Positions 54,539 to 62,069 of a stretch of 64,000 bases of DNA are shown piece after piece (position 1 is the stretch's first letter; each line of letters begins with the position of its first letter). The position numbers and the translations under genes were made by a program. The DNA lies in the NCBI RefSeq assembly GCF_002025705.1, contig NZ_CP018846.1, positions 4,021,501-4,085,500 on the forward strand. Direction: 5' to 3'. This DNA is from Pseudomonas putida (GTDB lineage Bacteria; Pseudomonadota; Gammaproteobacteria; Pseudomonadales; Pseudomonadaceae). The notes under the pieces are model-generated. The model worked only from the letters and a program-made list of their open reading frames with translations, did no database searches and was not told where the DNA came from.

Positions 54539-55617
54539 GACAACTCCGCGTACAGGTTCAACTGGTCAAGGGTGACGGCACGCATGTTGTCGCCGCGCTG
54601 CCAGGCCAGGTGCCAGTCCAGGGTGTGCTTTAGGCAATCGTGCAGCGACCAGCGCGTGCGCCAGCCCAGCAGCTGTCGCGCACGCGAGCTGTCCAGGCGC
54701 AGCAGGCCGGCCTCATGCAGCTCGCTCGGTTCCACGTGCATGCCCGGTGCTTGCGGCCACTGGCGGGCGAGATGCGCCACCACCTCGCCAACGCTGCACA
54801 TGTCCTGCTCAGCGGGCCCGAAGTTCCAGGCACCCGCGTAAGCCGGGCCTTGGCGATACAAGCGTTCGGCCAGTTGCAGGTAACCGGCCAGCGGCTCCAG
54901 GGCGTGCTGCCAGGGGCGCACGGCCTGGGGGTAGCGCAGGGTCACAGGCGTACCCGCCGACCAGGCCTTGAGTACGTCCGGGATCAGCCGATCGGCCGCG
55001 AAGTCGCCACCGCCCAGCACATTGCCTGCGCGTGCAGTCGCCAGCGCCAGGCCGTGTTCGGCGTGTTTGTCCGCCGGGAAGAACGACGCGGCATAGGACT
55101 GCGCCAGCAGCTCGCAGCAAGCCTTGCTGCTGCTGTACGGGTCATGCCCGCCGAGGGCTTCGTTCTCGCGGTAAGGCCAAGGCCATTCCTGGTTGGCATA
55201 GACCTTGTCGGTGGTCACCAGCACGCAGGCCCGCACGCCACCGACCTGGCGCATGGCCTCCAGCAGGTGAAGGGTGCCCATGACATTGCTGGAGTAGGTA
55301 CCCAGCGGGTCGCGATAGGCTTCGCGCACCAGCGGCTGCGCCGCCAGGTGCAGGACGATTTCAGGCTGTGCCTCGGCCACGGTGTCGAGCAGCGCGCCAA
55401 GGTCTCGCAGGTCGCCGCGCACATCGGTGATCTCGCGGCCGACCTGGGCCAGCTCGAACAGGCTGGGCTCGGTTCCCGGGTCCAGGGCAAAGCCTGTGAC
55501 CTGCGCGCCCAGTTCACGCAGCCAGAGGGCCAGCCAGCTGCCCTTGAAGCCCGTGTGGCCGGTCAGCAAGACACGCTTGCCCTGCCAGAATGCCGGGCTC
55601 AGTCCCATTGCTTCCAT
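54535..55617 (-). CDS. rfbG: CDP-glucose 4,6-dehydratase
   Basis: This 360-residue extended SDR has GHTGFKGSW (20-28, the RfbG-type glycine motif with Lys), TTDKVY and catalytic Tyr161-x3-Lys165 (DPYSSSK). It converts CDP-glucose to CDP-4-keto-6-deoxyglucose. The ATG at 55617 has a strong GGGGAGG 4-5 nt upstream and overlaps rfbF by 19 nt. Confidence 0.93.
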   Translation of the reverse strand: MEAMGLSPAFWQGKRVLLTGHTGFKGSWLALWLRELGAQVTGFALDPGTEPSLFELAQVGREITDVRGDLRDLGALLDTVAEAQPEIVLHLAAQPLVREAYRDPLGTYSSNVMGTLHLLEAMRQVGGVRACVLVTTDKVYANQEWPWPYRENEALGGHDPYSSSKACCELLAQSYAASFFPADKHAEHGLALATARAGNVLGGGDFAADRLIPDVLKAWSAGTPVTLRYPQAVRPWQHALEPLAGYLQLAERLYRQGPAYAGAWNFGPAEQDMCSVGEVVAHLARQWPQAPGMHVEPSELHEAGLLRLDSSRARQLLGWRTRWSLHDCLKHTLDWHLAWQRGDNMRAVTLDQLNLYAELS

Positions 55618-56372
55618 GGGGCCTCCCCGCTTTGCCACAGGTGCTCCAGGTGGTTCTTGTCGCGCAGCGTGTCCATCGGGTGCCAGAAGCCGTCATGCTG
55701 GAAGGCATTGAGCTGCGCCGCTGCGGCCAGCCGGGCGAGCGGTTCGGACTCCCAGGAAGTCTGGTCGTCGTCGATGTAGTCGATCACCTTGGGCGACAGC
55801 ACGAAGAAGCCGCCGTTGATCCAGCCGCCATCGCCACGGGGTTTTTCGACGAAGCCGCGCACCTGCTCACCGTCGCGCTCCAGTGCGCCGTAGCGCCCCG
55901 GGGGCTGCACGGCGGTCACCGTGGCGAGCTTGCCATGGGCCTGGTGGAAGTCCACCAAGGCGCCGATATTCAGGTCCGAGACGCCGTCGCCGTAGGTGAA
56001 GCAGAAGGCTTTTTCGCCCTCAAGGTAGCGCGCGGCACGGCGCAGGCGGCCGCCAGTCATGGTTTCTTCACCGGTGTCGACCAGCGTGACACGCCATGGC
56101 TCGCTGTAGTTCTGGTGCACGTCCATGCGGTTGGCGCGCATGTCGAAGGTGACGTCGGAGGTGTGCAGGAAGTAGTTGGCGAAGAAATCCTTGATCGCGT
56201 AGCCCTTGTAGCCCAGGCAGATCACGAAGTCATGGATGCCGTGGGCCGAGTACTGCTTCATGATGTGCCAGAGAATTGGCTTTCCGCCGATCTCGATCAT
56301 GGGCTTGGGCTTGAGATGGGACTCCTCGCTGATACGCGTGCCCAGTCCACCGGCCAGAATTACCGCCTTCAT
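55599..56372 (-). CDS. rfbF: Glucose-1-phosphate cytidylyltransferase
   Basis: This 257-residue nucleotidyltransferase has MKAVILAGGLGTRISEESHLKPKPMI (in part), FTYGDGVSDLN and VEKP motifs characteristic of RfbF. It makes CDP-glucose, committing carbon to the CDP-deoxysugar branch. It is the first gene of a seven- or eight-gene overlapping operon. Confidence 0.94.
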   Translation of the reverse strand: MKAVILAGGLGTRISEESHLKPKPMIEIGGKPILWHIMKQYSAHGIHDFVICLGYKGYAIKDFFANYFLHTSDVTFDMRANRMDVHQNYSEPWRVTLVDTGEETMTGGRLRRAARYLEGEKAFCFTYGDGVSDLNIGALVDFHQAHGKLATVTAVQPPGRYGALERDGEQVRGFVEKPRGDGGWINGGFFVLSPKVIDYIDDDQTSWESEPLARLAAAAQLNAFQHDGFWHPMDTLRDKNHLEHLWQSGEAPWKQWD

Positions 56373-56444
56373 GTTGTCCCCTCTTGTTCGTCACCGGCCA
56401 CGGATCGTGTGACTGCACGATTTATGGCGATATGACAGGGGGCT

Positions 56445-56460
56445 TGCAGGAAACGCGCCA
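56445..56460 (-). promoter_or_regulatory. Possible sigma-54-like site upstream of rfbF
   Basis: Minus strand reads TGGCGCGTTTCCTGCA, with GG-N10-GC spacing but CTGC in place of TTGC, ~75 nt before the rfbF ATG. It is less convincing than the fliE, fleS and fliL sites, but would tie glycan synthesis to RpoN control. Confidence 0.35.
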
Positions 56461-56499
56461 GCTGGTGATTTTGTTTGGCGTGAATTATGTGGCGCCTGG

Positions 56500-56753
56500 G
56501 AGATCGAGCGCCGCCCGCGCGGCGCATCGCGGATAAATCCGCTCCTACATTTATTGCAACGTGGCCATGCCTGTGAGGCCATGGTTGTCAGCCTTGTTGG
56601 CATGACGGGATTTCGAGGTGGGCATTGATGCCGCCTCACATGCCTTGAGGCATGCACCAAGGCTGGCAACCATGGCCTGTCAGGTTCGGCACGTTGCAAC
56701 AAATGTAGGAGCGGATTTATCCGCGATGCGCCGCGCGGGCGGCGCTCAATCTC
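56500..56753. repeat. Long inverted repeat, copy B (REPIN-like composite element)
   Basis: Arms 56500-56563 and 56690-56753 (64 nt each, few mismatches) match the arms of copy A at 21254-21469. The centre is longer (126 versus 88 nt) but shares GGCCATGGTT and CAGGTTCGGCACGTTGCAAC. Together with rfbF's upstream region it fills the 413-nt gap between rfbF and the large transferase; no gene is seen there. Confidence 0.85.
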
Positions 56754-56785
56754 ACAGGCACCACACAACCAAAGTCAGACCCCAA

Positions 56786-59700
56786 TCAGCTCGGCATCCA
56801 GCCGCTGTACCAGTGCTGCACATGCTCTTCGCGCAGCACGTAGTCCCGCAGCACTTCCTGCTTCAAGCGGTCACCGAGACGATAGCTTTCGTCCGGGTCG
56901 GCCAGGTGCATGCGAATCGCCTCCAGCCACTCCGCCGTGCTGTTGGTCTTGATCCGCGTGCACGGCAGGTAGCCTTCATAGGCACGGGTGTCGGTGACGA
57001 TCACCGGGTAGCCGCAGGCCCCGTACTCCAGCAAGCGCAGGTTGCTCTTGCAGTCGTTGAAGATGTGATATTCCAGCGGCGCCAGGGCCAGGTCCAGGTT
57101 CAGGCTGGCCAGCTTGGCCGGGTACAGCTCCAGCGGCACCGGCGGATGGAACTCGCTGATGTAGGGCCGCAATGCCGGCGGGCACATGCCGAAGAACACC
57201 CATTCGACCTCGTTGGCCAAGGTCTTGACCACCTCGGCAATCACTTCCAGGTCACCGGTGTGGCTGGTGCCACCGCCCCAGCCGACCCGCGGCTTGCGCG
57301 AGGTCCGGCGCTGGCTGCGCAAACTGGTCCAGAGCTCCTCGGCCAGCATGTTCGGCATCACCCGGATATCGCTGTGGGCGTCATGCAGGGCATCGGCCAG
57401 GGCCTGGGTCGAGACCACCAGCCGGTCGCAGCGCTCGATCCCCCGGCGCAGCGACCGCTCCAGATCCTTTGGCGTGTGCTTGAGGTGGCCGTTCTTCTTC
57501 GGCACGTCGATCACGTAGTCGTCCAGCTCGTAGATGCAGAAGCCCTTGGAGAAGGTCTTGAGCCGCTCGATCTCCTTGACGAAGCCCTCGGTATAACGCC
57601 CCTGCAGAATCGCCACGTCCGGCGAGCAGCGCTCCAGCTCGATGCTGGTGGGAATCTCGAAGTACTGTTGCTGAGTGACCCAGCCTGCCTTCTCCAGCTC
57701 CACCACCGGCTGGATCACCCGATAATGGCCGACGGCGGTCTTGTTCATCGGCAAGGCCAGCACGTGGGGCAACGGCCGGCTGACGAATGGCGTCCAGGCG
57801 GCCTTGAGGCCAGGATCCAGGCAGAAGCTGGAACCGTTCAGCGACAGGTTGATGTTATAGGCCGGGTCACGCGCCACCACCGGCATCCAGGTACGGAAGA
57901 AGGCATCATGCTGCTCCACCAGCCGCGCCTGGCGCTCGGCCTCGCGCTGCGGATCAGGCGCTGGCGCCGCTGGCGGGTCGAGGATCAGACGGGCATCGGG
58001 CGCCCACACCACCAGGTAACCTGCCTCGCCCAGGCGCAGGCCCAGGTCGACATCGCTGAAGGCAAGGCTGAAGACACCGTCGTCGAGCCCGCCCAGCTCC
58101 AGGAACAGTTGCTTGCGCACCAGCAGGCAGTCGGCACCGACCACCGAATAATTCTGCGCCACCTGCAGTCGCTGCATGTAGCCGCCCGCCTCCATCGGCT
58201 CACCGACAAACGGCGAGCCCACGGCGCCCCGCAGGCCCAGTACGCCGCCAGCATGGACGATCAGGCCATGGCCATTGCACAGCTTGGCGCCAACTGCGCC
58301 GACTTCATGGCGCTGGCCATGGCTGAGCAGGGCGTCGAGCCAGTCGGGCTCGGTGGCCAGGGCGAACGGGCTGAGCATCAGCAGGTACTCGCCCCGGGCC
58401 TGCTGCGCGGCCAGGTTCTGCACGGCGGCGAAGCTGCTTTCCTGGTCCAGCCTCAGCACCCGCAACTTGTCGCCGCCCAATTGTTCAAGGGCAGCCAGCC
58501 AGGCGTGGGTATCCGCACCCTGGCTGGCATTGTCGACGATCAGCACTTCGTAATGGGCGTAGGCCGTGTTCTGCAGCACGCTTTCCAGGCAGCGCTCCAG
58601 CGCCGGTAGCTGGTCCTGGGCACTGAGCACCAGGCTCACCAGTGGTTGCGAGGCGTGCAGATAGCGAACCTGGTTGATCGCCCCGCCGCTGTTCTGCAGC
58701 CGATAAGCCACACCCAGACGTGCCAGGTGTGCCGCCAGTACCTGCGGGTTTTCCTCGATCACCGCCGGCGAGGACAGCCAGGCGGCATAGCTGAATGCAC
58801 TTTCGCCCAGCACTTCCGGGATGTGCTCGATAGTCTGCGGGCCGCGGCTTTCAACCAGGCGCCAAAGCAGGTCGTGGGGCGCCAGCTCGCGGTAGCCGGC
58901 AGCGAAACCGCCCAACGTGTGCAAAGCCTCGCAGGAAAACGCCAGCATGCGGCCGGTGTAGGGGTAGCCGCGCATCAGGTCGAGGTTGAAGTCGGGCTTG
59001 AACACCGGCTCCACCGATTCTTCGTCGCGCAGGCCACCTTCGTCACCGTAGCAGCAGGCGATCTGCGGGCGCGACACGATCCGCTCGGCCAGCAACATCA
59101 GGCTGAAGGCATTGAGCCGGTCACCGGCACGCAGCAGGTAGACCCAGTCGGCGCCATCGCGCTGCGCGACCAAGGTGTTCAGTTGCGCGGCCCAGTCGGC
59201 CTGCAAGGGCTGGCTGTCGACGCGGCCTTCCAGGTTGGCGGCCAGGCGCGCGCTGGACAGCACCAGGGTCGCCTCGGCGGCATAGGCCTGGCCGGCAATG
59301 CTGTCCAGGGTCACTTGCAGGGCCTGGGCATCGCCGTCGCTGTCGATCACCACCGGCACGATGCGCGGGCGCTGCGGCCAGTGCTCGCTCAGCCGCATCA
59401 GCCGCGCCAACACCAAAGGGTCCTGGCGACAGGCCAGCCACTTGGCGTACAGCTCGGCAAAACTGTCGCTGTCGCTGCCGACATGGGACTCCTGGATCGC
59501 CTGCAGGCAGCGCAGGGTATGGACCAGGAACAGGTTCTCCCACTTGCGCCCGGTGTCACGCCCATCGCCATGCAGGATCTGCACACGCACCCAGCCGGAG
59601 AACGGCTCGCGCTCGGCGACGCGGGCCGCGAACATGTCACGCAGGTATTGCGCCTCGCCGGCCGCTGCCGCCTTGACCTCGCTTTGACGACGCAACTGGT

Positions 59701-60367
59701 CGGGATGAATCCGCTCCATGCAGTGCACCCCGGCAGTCACCCCCAGGTGGCCACGTCGCAGCAGGCACACGAACAGCACGAAATCGAGCATGGCCACAAA
59801 GCCTGGGGCCAGCGCCGGCAGCAGCTCGCGCAGGTCGCTGGCGCGCAGCAGCACGCTGCTGAGCCCGCCGATGAAATTGAGCTGGCGGGTCTCGAAGAAA
59901 TCCAGCAAGTCGTCGCCGTTGAACAGGGTATCGCCAAAGGTGACCGGGCTGGTCTCAAGGCGTTGCGGCAGGATGTGGTCCTCGGCATCCACCAACTGGC
60001 GCCTGGCCGCGACCAGGCTGACATCGCCATGGGCCTCGAACAGCCGCACCTGGCTGGAAACGCAATCGGCCATCAGCCGGTCATCGTCGCAGAGGAACTT
60101 GATGTAGTGCCCCTGGCTTTGTTCAAGCCCCTGCTGCAGGTTGCCGGCAAAGCCCAGCGGCTGTGGGTTGCGCACATACATCAACGGGTGACGGGCCAGG
60201 CTGCGCAGCTCCTCGACCACCGCCTCGATCTGCGGGCCCCGGCTGTCGTCGCAGACGATGACTTCGAGGTTGTCGTAGTCCTGCGCCAGGGCACCGGCCA
60301 GGGCGGCACGGAAGAACTCAGGGTTGCTGGCGGGGATGACAAGGCTGACTAGGGGGGCTTGGCTCAC
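56786..60367 (-). CDS. Very large flagellin glycosyltransferase (FgtA type)
   Basis: This ~1193-residue cytoplasmic protein has an N-terminal GT2 domain (~5-225, PLVSLVIPASNPE, DxD-like LCDDDRL), a GT2-like module (~335-570), a second GT2 domain (~575-820, VLIVDNASQG, FSDVDLGLRL) and a C-terminal GT-B-like domain (~855-1193, VGWGGGTSHTGDLEVI, ACGYPVIVTDT). Position beside flgL and before fliC matches Fgt1/FgtA of P. syringae and a-type P. aeruginosa, which glycosylate flagellin Ser/Thr. I use the GTG at 60367; the longer TTG frame to 60433 is less likely. Confidence 0.85.
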   Translation of the reverse strand: MSQAPLVSLVIPASNPEFFRAALAGALAQDYDNLEVIVCDDSRGPQIEAVVEELRSLARHPLMYVRNPQPLGFAGNLQQGLEQSQGHYIKFLCDDDRLMADCVSSQVRLFEAHGDVSLVAARRQLVDAEDHILPQRLETSPVTFGDTLFNGDDLLDFFETRQLNFIGGLSSVLLRASDLRELLPALAPGFVAMLDFVLFVCLLRRGHLGVTAGVHCMERIHPDQLRRQSEVKAAAAGEAQYLRDMFAARVAEREPFSGWVRVQILHGDGRDTGRKWENLFLVHTLRCLQAIQESHVGSDSDSFAELYAKWLACRQDPLVLARLMRLSEHWPQRPRIVPVVIDSDGDAQALQVTLDSIAGQAYAAEATLVLSSARLAANLEGRVDSQPLQADWAAQLNTLVAQRDGADWVYLLRAGDRLNAFSLMLLAERIVSRPQIACCYGDEGGLRDEESVEPVFKPDFNLDLMRGYPYTGRMLAFSCEALHTLGGFAAGYRELAPHDLLWRLVESRGPQTIEHIPEVLGESAFSYAAWLSSPAVIEENPQVLAAHLARLGVAYRLQNSGGAINQVRYLHASQPLVSLVLSAQDQLPALERCLESVLQNTAYAHYEVLIVDNASQGADTHAWLAALEQLGGDKLRVLRLDQESSFAAVQNLAAQQARGEYLLMLSPFALATEPDWLDALLSHGQRHEVGAVGAKLCNGHGLIVHAGGVLGLRGAVGSPFVGEPMEAGGYMQRLQVAQNYSVVGADCLLVRKQLFLELGGLDDGVFSLAFSDVDLGLRLGEAGYLVVWAPDARLILDPPAAPAPDPQREAERQARLVEQHDAFFRTWMPVVARDPAYNINLSLNGSSFCLDPGLKAAWTPFVSRPLPHVLALPMNKTAVGHYRVIQPVVELEKAGWVTQQQYFEIPTSIELERCSPDVAILQGRYTEGFVKEIERLKTFSKGFCIYELDDYVIDVPKKNGHLKHTPKDLERSLRRGIERCDRLVVSTQALADALHDAHSDIRVMPNMLAEELWTSLRSQRRTSRKPRVGWGGGTSHTGDLEVIAEVVKTLANEVEWVFFGMCPPALRPYISEFHPPVPLELYPAKLASLNLDLALAPLEYHIFNDCKSNLRLLEYGACGYPVIVTDTRAYEGYLPCTRIKTNSTAEWLEAIRMHLADPDESYRLGDRLKQEVLRDYVLREEHVQHWYSGWMPS

Positions 60368-60484
60368 GAGGAAATCTCTCGACAGGTGACTGCCCGCGGA
60401 GAATTCAGAACAGTCGCTACCAGGTTGGAACAACGCACCATCCCCCTCCTCCGGTCAGGAGAAGGGGGACGGCAAAGGGCGCAC

Positions 60485-62056
60485 TCAGAGTGCGTTGAAC
60501 AGGCTCAGCTGGCTGATTCGCGCAAACGCCTGCTGGGAGGCTTCGAGCGTGGTCTTCTGCTGGGTAAGGCGGATCAGCACCTCGGCCGGGTCGGAGTCGC
60601 GGATCGACGACTGCGTGGTGCTGTTGGCGATGCTCAGGCTTTCGTTGGTGTTCTGCTGGATTTCCAGCGCCTTGCCCCGCGCACCGATATCGGTAACGGC
60701 ACGGCTGAGCGTGTCCTGGCCGCTCTGAATGTTGGCGATGGCCGAATCCAGGTCGGCACGCAGCTGCTGGTAGGCCGCATTGTCGCCGTCGATCGGCTGG
60801 CTCAGGGCGGTGCGCAGCTTGGCCACGCTGTCCAGGACGTTCTGGGTCTGGTGGTTGTCGACATTGACCATGTACTGGTCACCAGACTGCTGCGGTGGGG
60901 TGCTGCTGAAGGTGAAGTCCACACCCGCGGCCGAGGCGACGTTGCCAGCCATGGTGCCACTGGCCACCGGCCGGCTGTCGGCGGTCAGCGGCTGGGCATA
61001 CAGCTCGAAGTCGGTGGCGCTGGTGAACTTGATCACCGCACCGCCGCTTGGGAACATCGCCTTGTACTTGCTCTGGTCGGTGACGTTGATCGAAGACACC
61101 TGGGCGCTCGACGGGTTGCCCGGGCTGCGGGTGGCGGTGATGGTGTCCGGCTTGCTCTGCAGGGTGAAGGTATGGCCTGCCACGGCGGTGTCCGGGACAT
61201 CGCCATCCTGCAGGTTGATGTTCAGGCGCAGATCCACGCCACGGAAGCTGACCATCGAGCCGCCTGTGGTATTCGGGTCGAAGCTGCCACCCTGGGTGGC
61301 TTCGGCGGTGACGTCGTTGCCCTGGCTGTCGGTGATGCTGAACTTGGTGCTGCTGAGCATGGTGATGGTGTACGGCTGGCCACTTCTGAAGCGGTCGTTG
61401 TAGGTCACGCTGCCCGAGACCTGGCCGTTGGACAGTTTCACCCTGCCGTCATCCACCGCCGGCGCGGTCATGCTGGTGGACGTGCGGCTGGTGTTCAGGG
61501 CCTGCTCGAACACGCTGTAACCGGAGCTGTTGCCGGCCATCTTGAGCATGTCGCCGACCTGCAGCTCTTGCTGGGTCTGGTCGCCCTGGTAGGAGTAGGT
61601 GCCATCGGCATTGCGCACGAACGGCGCGGTGTCGGTCTTGGAGCCGGCGAACAGGTACTGGCCGTTCTCGTCACGGCTGTTCATCAGGCTCAGCAGCTGG
61701 TCTTCCAGCTGGCCCAGTTCGGCCGCCTTGGCCTTGCGTTCGGTGTCGGTATAGCCGGCGTTGCCCGACTCTAGCGCCAGCTCGTTCACCCGGGTCAGGA
61801 TGGTGTTGATCGAGTTGAGCGTGGTCTCGGTCTGGTTCAGCGAGTTGGTGATGTTGGTGGCGTTGGTCTTGTACTGCGCCAGCATGTCGGCCTGGTTGCC
61901 CAGCTGCAGCAGGCGCGCTGCCCCCACCGGGTCATCGGCTGCGGTGTTGACGCGCACGAAGGAGCTGGCCTCCTCGTTGGTCTTGATCACGTTGGAATAG
62001 TTGCGCTGGTAGTTTGCCGCGCTGGACGCATAGAACTGGGCCGTGGAAATACGCAT
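60485..62056 (-). CDS. flgL: Flagellar hook-filament junction protein FlgL
   Basis: This 523-residue HAP3 has flagellin-like N-terminal (MRISTAQFYASSAANYQRNYS, DDPVGAARLLQLGNQ in part) and C-terminal helices (LTQQKTTLEASQQAFARISQLSLFNAL split) around a large variable beta-rich insert (~190-400), longer than in enterics. It follows flgK by 13 nt. A GC-rich imperfect hairpin follows in the gap to the large transferase. Confidence 0.95.
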   Translation of the reverse strand: MRISTAQFYASSAANYQRNYSNVIKTNEEASSFVRVNTAADDPVGAARLLQLGNQADMLAQYKTNATNITNSLNQTETTLNSINTILTRVNELALESGNAGYTDTERKAKAAELGQLEDQLLSLMNSRDENGQYLFAGSKTDTAPFVRNADGTYSYQGDQTQQELQVGDMLKMAGNSSGYSVFEQALNTSRTSTSMTAPAVDDGRVKLSNGQVSGSVTYNDRFRSGQPYTITMLSSTKFSITDSQGNDVTAEATQGGSFDPNTTGGSMVSFRGVDLRLNINLQDGDVPDTAVAGHTFTLQSKPDTITATRSPGNPSSAQVSSINVTDQSKYKAMFPSGGAVIKFTSATDFELYAQPLTADSRPVASGTMAGNVASAAGVDFTFSSTPPQQSGDQYMVNVDNHQTQNVLDSVAKLRTALSQPIDGDNAAYQQLRADLDSAIANIQSGQDTLSRAVTDIGARGKALEIQQNTNESLSIANSTTQSSIRDSDPAEVLIRLTQQKTTLEASQQAFARISQLSLFNAL

Positions 62057-62069
62057 GGGTCAAGACTCC

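Noticed and set aside
54535..55617. The dehydratase as the missing PseB
   Set aside because: Its GHTGFKG motif and linkage to the cytidylyltransferase identify CDP-glucose 4,6-dehydratase; PseB acts on UDP-GlcNAc and belongs to another SDR subgroup.
60437..60472. GC-rich imperfect hairpin after flgL as an intrinsic terminator
   Set aside because: The stem is imperfect and no T-run follows on the minus strand, so I do not list it as a feature.
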